Assembly (NCBI GenBank): GCA_028023455.1
Contig: JAQFVV010006238.1
Coordinates: 7,204,572 to 7,268,571, forward strand
Length of the DNA: 64,000 nucleotides
Reading direction: 5' to 3'
From: Epiperipatus broadwayi
Taxonomy: Eukaryota; Onychophora; Udeonychophora; Euonychophora; Peripatidae
Made by a program: the position numbers and the translations under genes. The notes under the pieces are model-generated. The model saw only the letters and a list, made by a program, of their open reading frames with translations, was not told the DNA's origin and did no database searches. Positions 45,230-58,849 of the stretch are shown piece after piece. Position 1 is the first letter of the stretch, and each line of letters opens with the position of its first letter.

Positions 45230-45625
45230 ATAAATAATGAGATATTATTTTATATAGCGCTATGTTTTTATACTGTAATAGTGATATTAGCGATTAAGCC
45301 AATGCACATATGCTTTAAAGATAAATTATAAATGAATACTCTCACTTTCTAGACATCAGATATAGTTTTTTAGAAAGGATGGAATGAATCCATCCATATG
45401 GGCAAATCTTAAGCGTATGTAATTTAAAGTGATTGCTTAACATCTTCCCACTCTCATTTCCATATGCTTAAGATTTGCCCATACATAAATGTTTGGGTCA
45501 AAAGGATGGGTGGATTCATTCCATCCTTTCTAAAAAACTATATCTCGTGTCTGGAAAAGTGAGAGTATTCATTTATAATTTATCTTTAAAGTGCATGTGC
45601 ACTGGTTTAATTAATAAACTACAAC
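45230..45625. mobile_element. Family D fold-back element, copy 1
   Basis: Arms such as AAAGATAAATTATAAATGAA, TAGTTTTTTAGAAAGGATGG and GGGCAAATCTTAAGCGTATG are mirrored on the right (CTTAAGATTTGCCCATACAT, CCATCCTTTCTAAAAAACTA, AGAGTATTCATTTATAATTT). Left of it is TTATATAGCGCTATGTTTTT, also left of the second copy, so this belongs to the element. The two ORFs here are repeat translations. Confidence 0.75.
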
Positions 45626-46039
45626 AACAAATGGAATTCATAAACTTAAGTTTATAAATATTCATGTGCACCTATTTATATAAAGAGCATAATTATTTTT
45701 GATAGCCATTTCCTTATCTATTCCACTTAGTGTTCATTTGATCAAGTATAGATGTTTATGATAATACTAAAAGCATTATTTTACATTGATTATAATTATC
45801 GCTAAAATCATTAAATAAACATTTTGTTTAATATAGTTCCCATGTATAAAGTTAATGAAAATATTATTTCCAAGTGGTAAACTTAAATCAATTGATTTAA
45901 TAGTAGAAAAAAATGTTATAGTAATTGACCACATTCACATATATATATATATACAGTATCGCAATAAAAAAAAGTGACTGGTTTTCTTTCCAAATTGTTT
46001 GCAGTGTTATTCCTGAATCAAAGTATATGTTATAAAGCA

Positions 46040-46395
46040 TTATACTTTTCCCCACAAAAATTTTAAGATGCTACCATATTTGGACTGTGATATATGATGT
46101 AAAATGTGCAATTTTGTATCTTCACGAATAATCTTCAATGCTCTTCCTGTTATTATGAAGCCCTGAAACCCAAAAACATGGTTGTGACTTATAGATGTAC
46201 TCCTATACACAGTCTGAATCATTTCAAACATTTTTATAGCTGTTTTGACCAATTTGAAATAAAATTTAATGCTAACATATTACTTCATTTTGAATTAAAG
46301 TATAAAATACATTATCATATTTCATGGCACAACTTATGATCTAAATATGCTAAACATGCTAGCATCTTAAAATTTTTATGGCAAATAGTTACCCC
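46040..46395 (-). pseudogene. Mariner-like N-terminal HTH relic with inverted flanks
   Basis: The minus strand reads SIKFYFKLVKTAIKMFEMIQ then TVYRSTSISHNHVFGFQGF, the first helix-turn-helix of an animal mariner-type transposase (relatives: IKFLVKLGKTATETFEML, VYGDDxxSRxxVFEW), then GRALKIIREDTKLH where GREDVEDDPRPGR is usual. The catalytic domain is missing. CCACAAAAATTTTAAGATGC at about 46052 and its reverse GCATCTTAAAATTTTTATGG at about 46362 flank the relic and may be terminal or subterminal repeats of a shortened element. Confidence 0.75.
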
Positions 46396-46528
46396 ATGTA
46401 ATTATGTAACATGTGTTTATGCAGAGACTGTACTGCAAGTAGCTTAGAGAAAAAACCAACTACCAAGATTTGAATACTGATTATTGGATAGTTTATTACT
46501 CAAAAGTTTATAAAAAGTTTGAACATCA

Positions 46529-46590
46529 AAAGTGGCAGACTGAGTGGTGATCAATGGATTTCAAGCTTCAAAGTCTGCCACCAGGACATT
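46529..46590. repeat. Short hairpin GTGGCAGACT / AGTCTGCCAC
   Basis: The stem AGTGGCAGACT at about 46530 faces AAAGTCTGCCACC at about 46579 around GATCAATGGATTTCAAGC. A related string (AAGTTTCAAAGTCGCCACC) occurs at 61.26 kb. Confidence 0.5.
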
Positions 46591-46664
46591 TGAGTCTGCC
46601 TACCAATGACAATATGCTTTTTTAGTATTTTTTCCTCTTCTCAATCATAATGTAACAGAAATAT

Positions 46665-47245
46665 TGTATGAGATATTATTTTATATAGCGCTATGTTTTT
46701 TATGTAATAGTGATATAAGCGATTAAGCCAATGCACATGCGCTTTAAAGATAAATTATAAATGAATACTCTCGATTTTTCCAGACACAAGATATAGTATT
46801 TTAGAAAGAATGGAATGAATCCACTCATTCTTTCGACCCAAACGTTTATGTATGGGCAAATCTTAAGTGTGTGAAAATGAGAGCATGAAGGTGTTAAACG
46901 ATCACTTTAAATTACATTTGTTATGTTTGAATGAATGACACTTGTAAAACCTTTACAATTTATGACGCATCATTCTTTAGTGAATGACACTTGCGAAATC
47001 TTTACAATTTATTAAAGAATTACGTGTCGTAAATTGTAAAGATTTCGCAAGTGTCATTCATTCAAACATAACAAATGTAATTTAAAGTTATCATTTAACA
47101 CCTTCATGCTCTCATTTCCACACACTTAAGATTTGTTCATACATAAACATTTGGGTCGAAAGAATGATTGGATTCATTCCATTCTTTCTAAATTACTATA
47201 TCGTGTCTGGAAAAATCGAAAGTATTCATTTAGAAATATTGTATG
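46665..47245. mobile_element. Family D fold-back element, copy 2
   Basis: Same left flank (TTATATAGCGCTATG) and arms as copy 1, with longer arms: TCTTAAGTGTGTGAAAATGA, AATTACATTTGTTATGTTTG and GAATGACACTTGTAAAACC are mirrored by CAAGTGTCATTCATTCAAAC, CATGCTCTCATTTCCACACA and TTCATTCCATTCTTTCTAAA. The centre has an extra duplication of the GACACTTGCGAAATCTTTAC segment and its inverse. Total palindrome about 500 bp. Confidence 0.8.
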
Positions 47246-47349
47246 TAAAATGATATCTCATTTGGTAAAGTAAATAAATGTTTGATTTACTACTCAGAGT
47301 TTATAAAAACTTCAACCACTGGAAATAACAGAAATAGACCATTCTATCC

Positions 47350-47860
47350 TTGAAGTGAGAATTAAGGAAAACATTAATTAAATGCTATGTGTGATGTGTA
47401 CTATTGTATGGTTGTGAAACATGGACAATGAATAATAAAATTAGAACAAATTGGAAGCCTTTGAGATATGACCATGGAAAAGATTGGGAAAAATCAGTTG
47501 GATCAATAATATAATAAATGAAAAAAAATTGAAAAGAGTAAATGAAAAAATAAAATTCATTGAGGAAATTATAAATAGAAAGAGAAACTAGATTGGGCAT
47601 ATATTAAAAAGAAAATATAATTTAATGAAGTATGTTTTGGAGAGAATGATGAGTGGAAACAAGAAGAAAGGGCAGAAAAGATTGACATTGTTGGATGATG
47701 TAAGAGATGGGAAGAGTTACATGGAATTGAATAGTTGGACAATGAAAAAAACGGTGTGGAAAAAGGGTGATGTGACTACTCTTTGGACCTGTCAATGGGA
47801 CATAATACTATTGATAATGACTCTACCTCTGCATCAAATTAAACAGGGTCTCTAGCTTAG
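47350..47860 (+). pseudogene. LINE C-terminal relic, second lineage
   Basis: C-terminal domain of a non-LTR polyprotein of a different lineage from the neighbouring RTE tails. Readable are NKLEAFEI (about 47449), GKISWINNIINEKKLKRVNE and GHILKRK, then KYVLERMMSGNKKKGQKRLT LLDDVRDGKSY. The family wording is NKLEAFEMW ... ISW-DKI-NEEVL-RV ... GHILR ... LEGK-GKRGRGR. Stops occur at W/E positions. The 76-codon ORF at 47625 is part of this relic. The reverse transcriptase is missing. Confidence 0.75.
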
Positions 47861-47934
47861 TTAAGTATATATATGATCGAATCAAAAATTAAAGACTGTT
47901 GAACCAATCAATGAATTAATATTTATGGTTATGT

Positions 47935-48325
47935 ATTTCCTTTTAATAAAGAGACTTCAAACCACTCAAAGAAGTATGGAGAGATGCATGTTGGGAGTAA
48001 CAAGAAGAGATCAAAAACACAATATATGGGTAAGAGAACAAACAGGTGTTACTGACCTCATTGAAACAATTAAAATACTGAAGTGAAGTTGGGCTGGACA
48101 TATTGCTAGAAGAGATAATAATAGATGAACAATTGAAATCTTAAACTGAATTCCAAGAGATTGTAAAAGACCCAGAAAAAGACCACATGTAAGGTGGATG
48201 AATGAAATAAGAAAGTATGCAGGGGTGATGTGGATAAGAGAAACTAAAGGTCGGAGAAGATGGATTGAACTTGGAGAGACCTTCATCCTGTTGCGGATTG
48301 ATAATGATGGATGATGATGGTTTCC
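47935..48325 (+). pseudogene. RTE-type LINE tail
   Basis: The frame reads QTTQRSMERCMLGVTRRDQK, VREQTGVTDLIETIK, WAGHIARRDNNR, PRDCKRPRKRPHVRWMNEIR and RRRWIELGETFIL, interrupted by a few stops at former W codons. It ends GATAATGATGGATGATGATG. It is the best-preserved tail in the window and can serve as reference for the other pieces. The 134-codon minus-strand ORF is its antisense shadow. Confidence 0.85.
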
Positions 48326-48329
48326 TTTT

Positions 48330-50540
48330 ATAATGCTAACATTTAAAAAAAATTGACATGTCAACGCAACATCCAAAACTTCATGTTTAATAAATGTTGA
48401 AATCGATTCTAACATTGTATTTTTTGCTCAACATAAGAGTAGATTAAGAGGTCGCTCTTCGACAAAAAAGTTGTTTGTATTTATAACAAAGGTTGAGTAT
48501 TTAGCATTATCACAGATAGATTCATTTCATAAAAACTTAAAAACAATTTGCCATAAATACAGGGATGATGCGTTTTCTTCCTGAACTACTTACTATAATG
48601 AAATGATAACATTTAATCATCATCGGTTATAGTTTGCTTGTTATCGTATATATTTTTAAACATATTATTACATTACTTTTTATTTTACAAACAGTATTAA
48701 AATGTATATATATTGGTATGTGCACAATATTTAAATAAGTATTGTTCTTGTAATCTATTTAATGTACAAGTATTAAATTTTACTCGAATTAAAGGATAAT
48801 AGATGTTAAAACGTGCTATATCTAAGGTTATTTTAGCTTTAAAAAGTTCCCCTTCCCCCTTTCTTATAAAACAATTTTAAGTTTTTGGAAATATACATTT
48901 AAAACGTAATCGCAATTAAGCACTATTTATTTAATATAAATACGCATTAAACTCGGAAATTTACCATATATTTTTTTAAATATATAGTATGCTTACTTAG
49001 TATACAAATTATGCACCGGCCGACGAGCAAAACTGAAACATATTAATTCTATGCAGTTGTCCAAACTGAAAATTACTTTTGAAATAGTTATATATTTCTG
49101 ATGTGGCAACCTTAAATCTTGAGTTTATTATCCTTCAGTATTTTAAATCGACTAAATAAAATTGTCGTCTCAATTGCATATATTGACTTCTTTTAATAGA
49201 TGTAGGAATCTGTAAGTCTTTAAGTTATGATTTTTAGCAATGAGCTTTATTATGTTTGGAATTTTTTCGAGAGTATCGAAAGCCAACGCCGCTATACCTG
49301 GAAAAAGACTCTTAGCAGGCCTTAAAATTAATACCCCCCCCCCTTTTACTAATACTAAGAAAAACAATAAATTATTAAGCTATATAAATAAAAATTGCAC
49401 ACACAAAATTTATGATAAATTTAATTGCAACAATTTGTGTTTGATGTGAATAATACTATTTCAAAAGATTAAATTAATATATTAGTACCAAAATTGCCGG
49501 CCCTTAAAGTTCACTGGACGGAAGGGTCTTATCCACCCCTTCATCTTTTCTCAATGGATCTAACTATCTTTATAATCGAAATTAGTTGCTCGTGTTTTCC
49601 AAAGGACAATAGAAAAAAAATACTATTTTTGAGTCAACGTAATCTAATTCCGCGCAAGCACACATACAGTGAGATGATTGAATTTAATTTTTGCCTTTAG
49701 TTTCTTTATTTACTTACATATAAATAAGATCTACTTATAAAATGAGATATTTACTTTTTTTTTTCTGTTAGATTTGCATAAGTTTTTTTTTAGATTTAAT
49801 ATTATTAAGACTTAAAAAAATACTTATCCTCTTTTATGATTTTTAAAAAGATGGGGAAAAAAAGATAGCATTGTGTCAAAGTTCTAAAGTTTCAGCATTC
49901 TTCTATTTGTTACACTTTCAACTAAACTCAGTGAAGTAGAAATTCCAATTTAGGGTCAGGAATATGGCAAATTCTTCTAAAATGGAAATCAAAACTACAC
50001 ACAACTAAGAATAAAGCTTATTGTTAGAAATTTCACTTTGCCGGTGCGGAAGATACTCTAAATATTTTACTCTTTGGGCCGCAATGTTGCAAAATAATAA
50101 TTAATACTCAAGTTAAAGAAAGTTGACAAGATTTTACCAGTAGAGCCTTCTACTGGACTATCTTTAAACTACGTTCATACAGAAACCCTATTATTCCGAT
50201 AATGTATTGGAAAATAATATTTACATTCAAAAATATATATATATAATCAGGGTTTATAACTTTTATAAAAATAACTGATCAAGTAAAAAAAACCCGCTAA
50301 GGTCTATCTGCAAGCCAACAACAGTATTCTGATCATTAACACCCCTTCCCAATTAATATCGCCATTCTAACTAAGGCAACGCTAACAAAGCACTTTGACT
50401 GAATGCCAAATAAGAATATATTCTCCAATCAATAATGAGACCATAACACATTATAACCGCATTTAATTTTTTTTACAAACTGCGCAATGACATTTATCAA
50501 ACCTACATTAATGTGAATATTTATTTACTCCAGCAGAGAA
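48330..50540. other. No recognisable gene; less A+T-rich patches
   Basis: Contains C10 at 49334-49343 and patches such as 49490-49560 (TTGCCGGCCCTTAAAGTTCA) with normal G+C. The ORFs at 49170(-), 49240(+) and 49494(+) have no domains that I recognise. No match to the repeat families in this window, so this is the best candidate for unique host sequence, but I see no exon with splice sites I would defend. Confidence 0.35.
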
Positions 50541-50545
50541 ATGCT

Positions 50546-50700
50546 AGATACCCATTTATTAACCACTACTGATTATCTAACTAGATATGATCTGAAAAGA
50601 GAATTCAGGTATCACATGGACGAGATTCGAATTCCAGGCTGTAAGTCTGGCAAGCTGATGCCTTACTATAACATAAAGCTTTTTCACCATCATAATTAGT
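50546..50700 (-). other. Possible old SINE with a tRNA-like head
   Basis: On the minus strand, TATAGTAAGGCATCAGCTTG, CCAGACTTACAGCCTGGAAT and TTCGAATCTCG resemble the D, anticodon and T arms of a tRNA; TTCGAATC is a good B-box core. Downstream GTGGTTAATAAATGGGTATC matches blocks at 24.6 and 25.05 kb (GTCAGTAAATGGGTATC). This suggests a second, older SINE family with its body scattered in the window. An isolated tRNA pseudogene is the alternative. Confidence 0.45.
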
Positions 50701-50984
50701 ACGGGGAGGAGGGGGGAGAACTACAAAAGATTAAATGTGAGCTTTGCAATATCAATACAAACTAATTCATAATCTACAAAGAATTTGGGTACTTCATAGA
50801 TTGATCTCTCGTTTGACTTCATGAAATAACTTTCTATTAACGTCTCTGCAGCAAACTTTTTTTTATCAAGTATTAAGCTACTTTTCCTAATTGCTTTCCT
50901 CATTTTATTCGATTCTCAGCTGTATCTCACAAGTTTCTACAGTTATTGAGTTCCATTTTTTAGAAAATATTTAATATAGTCTTC

Positions 50985-51265
50985 TTGTTAGAATCATGGT
51001 CGGCCTTTCCTCATGAAAACCATGCTCAAACGCATCATAAAAATATTTTTTAAAAAGTCTAGCAGTTTTCATTGACCCCACATGCCTAATCCAGTGAATA
51101 ATATATCTTTATAATATCAGATTCAATATCATGTAACCTAGCAAGCCACAAAAACACTAACAATTTCACTTTATAATCATGTATAGAAATTTTCCTAATA
51201 TTTTTAAGCTATAGCTATAGAGAGACCATGCTTTTCTTCCATACAATAAAACTGATAAAATAAAA
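50985..51265 (-). pseudogene. LINE C-terminal relic, third lineage
   Basis: On the minus strand, MNFILSVLLYGRKAWSL at about 51270-51220 corresponds to the LLYG-ETW segment of RTE/Jockey-type polyproteins. Further on IRHVGSMKTARLFKKYFYDA, FEHGFHEERPTM corresponds to the GHV-RM-D-RLPK--FYGEL--GKR-GRP segment. That wording differs from the TRRDQK tails and from the 47.4 kb relic. Only the C-terminal domain remains. Confidence 0.65.
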
Positions 51266-51670
51266 TTCATATATGCATCTACTTTAATAGACATATTTAT
51301 AATATTATGTCAAAATGCTTATCTTTTAGCAGTTTGAATCTCATAGAGGTAAACTCACACTGTATATGCTGTTTTGGATAATATGCTAGTGTGGTGAACA
51401 TTATATATTCTTTAAATTGGTTTAAGGTTATTTATAAGTTACATTACTGTGTGCAGTTTTATTTTATCACAGTTACTATTTTAAAATTATTAGTTGAAAA
51501 AAAAAAATAGAAGATGGTAGATTATATGGAACATTTAGACAATTATAATGATAATACCAAGAGGAGGTAAGAAAGGACAAATTTTGATTTGGTAGAGTGT
51601 TTTAGCCTGATGACAAATAAAAAAAATTAAGAACAAAGGGAAAATTGTAATATTCAGTAATTTGTTTACA

Positions 51671-52492
51671 AATTAAGGGTTACATGAGAACACAGACCAC
51701 ATATTGGATCAATGCTAGAAAAACCTCTTCGGTGATAAAGAAACCAATTTGTGGGAAGTGCAAATTAATCTTAATGCGCTTCCCATGAATTGGTTTCTTT
51801 ATCACCGAAGATGTTTTTCTAGCATTGATCCAATGTGTGGTCTGTGTTCTCGTGAAGATGAAACCATAGATCATATTATGCACCAGTGCCCAAGACTTAA
51901 AACACTGAAAGATATAATCATCATCAACTCCAACATAAGATCTGACATGATTTTCTCACTTAAAAATGCCATTCATAATGGAACTTTTGTAATAATAAGG
52001 CTTTCTACCTTTGTCCTTTATGCCATATGGATAGTGAGATGCAAATCACTCATGGAACTACCCCCACCACAAATCATACCATTGTTTTATCAAATACTCA
52101 AAAAAATCAAGAAGTATGATCAGCTCCTTGCCTCCAGTAAAATCTTTAACGATACCTGGTCTTTAACTGCTCTCTCCTTTTCCTGATTATCAACTTCCAC
52201 CTAATTAGCATTATAAATTAGGCAATTTAAAAAAAAATATTCATGTTTATATTGAAAATCCTATACCATTAAACAAGTTCTTAGTTTCTCATATTCTACA
52301 CAAATTTCTTCATTATAACCAACCACATAAGTGTATAACAATTGTGTTCTCATAACATAATCTAACCAGATGGCAAACTGAACATTATTATAATCTTGTT
52401 ATTGTACAATTTATTTATTTATTTTTCTTTTATCAGGATGTAATCACTATTTATTGTTAATAAAATTTTTGTTGAAATGAATTAAGGGTTAC
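51671..52492 (+). mobile_element. Tx1-type LINE end with 5' inversion and 13-bp TSD
   Basis: AATTAAGGGTTAC at 51671-51683 and 52480-52492 is a perfect TSD. Inside, 51780-52186 encodes (with an open frame) INLNALPMNWFLYHR, then C-x2-C-x8-H-x4-C in MCGLCSREDETIDHIMHQCP, and ends DTWSLTALSFS; this parallels the C-terminus of the 20.3-23.9 kb ORF2 (DETSHHIFYICP, DTWVKVSFSF). The frame is unbroken over 145 codons, so this insertion is younger. The first 76 bp (51684-51759) are the reverse complement of 51780-51855. A 3' UTR of about 290 bp ends TAATAAAATTTTTGTTG without poly(A). Confidence 0.9.
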
Positions 52493-52637
52493 TTATGCAA
52501 TATTTCTGTAAAATACTTACTTTAACTGAAAATCTTATGTCACTACAAAGACTTTCTTTGCAAGTAGAAGTAGTTACTACTAGTTAAACAAAAACACTTT
52601 TTGTGAAAACAGTAAAGGAATTGATTTTTAAAATTTT

Positions 52638-53012
52638 TAAACCACTAAACACAACATGATCCCCATTTTCTAGATTTACACATGATGTTAAAACAATGAT
52701 GATGATGAGATGAGATAGTAGTGCTACCCAGTGCAAATCATAGTAATCATTGGATAAAAGAAGGTTTGTGCATAAAATCTTTATTTAGTGCCTATGATAT
52801 AATATTCCCAGACTAGTTTCCAGCTTGTGTCTTTCATAAATCCTCTAAGATTTAAGGATCCTCACTGACAAAAGCCACAAAATAAAAACTAGTCTGGAGA
52901 TAATGGATAAGCAGTCACTAGACAGGGATTTTATAGACAACTCTTCTTGCATCCATTAATTATTATGACGTACTGGGTGACACTTTCATATGGAGAATTC
53001 ACTGTTTTTTTA
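52638..53012. mobile_element. Family B fold-back element, copy 7
   Basis: Starts with leader TAAACCACTAAACACAACAT and has CCCAGACTAGTTTCCAGCTT, its mirror, AAACTAGTCTGGAGATAATG and TTGCATCCATTAATTATTAT, and ends TGGAGAATTCACTG. Flanks TTTTTAAAATTTT and TTTTTTTAATTTT could be a TSD but are too simple to count. Confidence 0.7.
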
Positions 53013-53029
53013 ATTTTAATAACAATTAA

Positions 53030-54960
53030 TTAAATGCTTATTTCTAATGGGTTTTTTTCTTTGATGGTAACTAATCCTAAATTTATATTAGTTTTAAATA
53101 ACATAGAATTCAAATATCTAATATTTTATTCTACTGAAACAAAAATTATGATTGATGACACTAAGAGCCCTCTTATATATGAGAACTCTGTTTAGAAATT
53201 TATTTTCACATTTAGAAAATGTCAAATATTGATTTTTAGAATGTCTATCACGTGGAAACTTACATTTGTAATAAATAATGTTAAGATTATCAATATGTGA
53301 TGTAAAAAAGATTTAATTGTAAAATAAAATGTTAATGTACAGGGGAATATGGATGAGAGATTGATTAGGGCACATTGAAAATAGAAAGGTAGACTTTTCA
53401 GTACTTTAAACAATGTGATAATTCAATGAACGTTGTGTTGCAGTATAACATGTAAGCATGTTATTTTATCTGAGAAGCTCCAGTGATTTAAATTCATACA
53501 TAGAATGAGCTAATATTAGCTGAATATTGTTTCTCCCAATCTCTGAATGCTATAATAACATTTGAACTTTTCCAATATTAATTACTAAAGCTGTGCATGT
53601 TTGCACTGCATTCAAAAAATAAATAACATTTTGTACATCTTTGTTGATATTGAATAAAATAGTCCAGTGATTACCATAGGGCAAATCTATGAACCAGTAA
53701 GATGGAATTTGGTTTATATATTAACTGAATAAATTTACTGCCAGTTCTATATTATATCTTTATGATTGTTCTATAATCATCAAAAAGATTGACATTTTCT
53801 GTTGCTAGCACTAATGGCAGTTTTGTCAATGTTCAACTTATAAAATCTTTATTTTCCTTAGAAATTTAAGTTTGCAAATGAAAAACATTCTAAAAAATCA
53901 TATTTGAATTTTATAAATATTAAAAAAAAAGAGTTTCTAATGAGAATAAAAGATGCTTTTGTTATTCAACAGTGTGCTAGAAAACAGTTGACGTGAACTT
54001 TTCAAATCATTGAAATCTTCATTGAGTGAAATTTATGTTTAAAAGGAGAACAAATAAATATCAATCTCAAATAAATCGATTAAATTCTGTTTTCAAATAT
54101 TCAAATTTCTTTATATATTTTAAAATATATCAAAAGATCTTAACATGTTGTTAATGATAGGTATGGATAATAACATTATAAAGTCACTATCACAAAGACA
54201 AAGTTATCATACGGCTTTAGTTTTTTTTGTTAGTATTGTACTCAAATTTATAAAATTTTAGTTTTATAAGAGTAAAACATAATCAGAAATATTTAATAAA
54301 CTACACAAAATATATTTCTTGTTATTCCAAATATTTTATTTAGCTAATTTTGCAAATTTTATGAAACATAGATTACAAGAAAGCAAAACAATCAAAGATA
54401 AGATGAAAGACATGAAGAATGGATTAAGTATACTGTAATCTTTACTAACTTTCTGAAAAATACTAATCTCTTTAGATATATATTTTTAATTAATATATTA
54501 ATTCTTTAGTTTATTGTTTTAATGTTTTAAAAAAAGTCTACTGAAGTATTAGTACATATAGTCATAGGTATGCAATTTTAACCACAAAATTATTGTACCA
54601 TTTGTGAAGAAAGCCACTATGTTAACTGACAAACCTTACATGAGAAAATTTAAAAACACCTATGAAATGTCTAAAGATAGCTGCCATGACAAAAGAAAAT
54701 AAAGTTGAAACTTTTACATAAATTATTTTACATCAGTTTTTATTTTAAATGGCTGTCCTATGCAATGATTGTTTGGTGAATTTATAATTAAACATGTGAG
54801 AATTAATTCTCTACTGAGAATATTTTTTTAAAAAAAATTTTAGTTCAACTAACACTTTGTTCAATGTAACATCTAAACACTCCACTGCTTCCTACTTCCA
54901 TGAGTTTGCAAGAATATGAGTATTTCTTTATTTTAAAGGCATTCTTTTATCCCACAATCT
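53030..54960. other. No recognisable feature
   Basis: A+T-rich without repeat matches; a 63-codon minus ORF at 53222 has no domain. Confidence 0.4.
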
Positions 54961-54965
54961 GTAAA

Positions 54966-55037
54966 AAGACTTAACACAGAGGCAAAACTCTTCATACAGT
55001 AGCACAAAAAATGATGATGGTATGATGTTTAAGACTT
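54966..55037. mobile_element. Family B, minimal copy
   Basis: AACACAGAGGCAAAACTCTT, CATACAGTAGCAC and GGTATGATGTTT reproduce both ends of family B without the hairpin, as at 32.4 kb. AAGACTT flanks on both sides (54966-54972, 55031-55037), a 7-bp duplication that may be longer but is masked by A runs. Confidence 0.65.
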
Positions 55038-55079
55038 CATTTTATAGTCACATGTAACAGCTTCATAATAAAAGTAAAC

Positions 55080-55330
55080 TTTAGGGGATATACAGTTTTG
55101 CCATCTAGTGCAACCTTAAATAATCAAGAAGTGCTTGTTAAAATTCTGTTCAGAGCTGTATCCATATCCTCAGACTACTTTCTTTCTTACAGCTTTCATC
55201 AGTGAAAAGTTGAAACTTTGGTCTAATGTACCTAAATTCTTTGGATCTAATGTGATTTTCTTCTGGTAGCCATATTTTATTTCTTTGTTCTATTATCAAA
55301 CTAAAAGCCCAAATCCAACAACATATTAAC
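55080..55330. mobile_element. Family B arm fragment, diverged
   Basis: ATACAGTTTTGCCATCTAGTGCAAC-like text followed by ATCCTCAGACTACTTTC, TTTCATCAGTGAAAAG and GGATCTAATGTGATTTTC follows the order of the family B arm (CCCAGACTAGTTTC, TTCATCAGTGAGGAG). Only one arm is present. Confidence 0.5.
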
Positions 55331-55444
55331 ATTTTAAACCTTAATTACTATCCTTGTGAAGTTAGTTATATATTAGACATGATAATGCTACTGAGAGCGA
55401 TAAACTGAGGTAATGCAAAACTAAAAAACAAAAATTATTAAGAA

Positions 55445-58082
<2,638 letters not shown>

Positions 58083-58210
58083 TATAGATATTTTATATGT
58101 ATTTTTTTGCTCATGAAAATATATATTTCAACATATATAGATAGATATCTGTGCATAATATATATGCATTATGAATAAAAAATTAAAATGCTGAAATTTT
58201 GCTGTTCTAT

Positions 58211-58318
58211 TAATTTTTTTTTTAAAGTGTCATAGCATCGGCCGGGATGCGAACCCGCAACCCGGGCAACTGCCTGCAAATGCAAGGCAGTCGCGCTGAC
58301 CTCTCGACCACCAATGCA
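58211..58318 (-). mobile_element. tRNA-Gly-derived SINE, well-preserved copy
   Basis: On the minus strand it reads GCATTGGTGGTCGAGAGGTC, AGCGCGACTGCCTTGCATTT, a long anticodon-arm insert, GTTGCGGGTTCGCATCCCGG (B box GGTTCGCATCC), CCGATGCTATGACACTTT and an A tail (T run at 58216-58226). A- and B-box regions are nearly intact. The flanks are T-rich and no TSD can be called. Confidence 0.85.
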
Positions 58319-58849
58319 AATTTTTTTATTTACATTTTTTTAAATATTGATAACTGAAACTGCAATGTGAAAAGTATGGATTCAGAAGTTTTGTACACAC
58401 AATTAACAATGACTCACTTAACTATAACAATTCAGTTTCGAAAGCATATACATCTAGACATCAACAAAAATAGGGAACAAAAAATATTATAGTGTTTTTA
58501 TGAAAAAGATAGTAAATTAATAAATTTAGAAATAAAAAGAGAGGAATCAAAATAATGTATAAAATGATATTGACCGTTAGATGATTCAAAGACATCTTCA
58601 TACAAATGAATGTGCATATAAAAATTATGAATTTAAATGTATAAATCTAATTTTTTTATTTATTTTTTAAGCTAAGTGAAATCTTGAGTTGATATGGATA
58701 TTGTGCGTAATAATGTGATCAATAATGTTCAGCTTAACTTGTATCAGATGCAGAGCAAATGGTCTTCAACAGATAGATAGTTTTGTAAGAGAGATATATT
58801 TAAACTGGGAAGTAATTTTTGAAGTAACTCAATTATTGTTGTAAGACAT

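Noticed and set aside
48011-48415. 134-codon minus-strand ORF
   Set aside because: It is the antisense of an RTE tail; the plus strand carries the recognisable protein wording.
51680-51883. 67-codon minus-strand ORF
   Set aside because: Produced by the inverted 5' segment of the Tx1 insertion.
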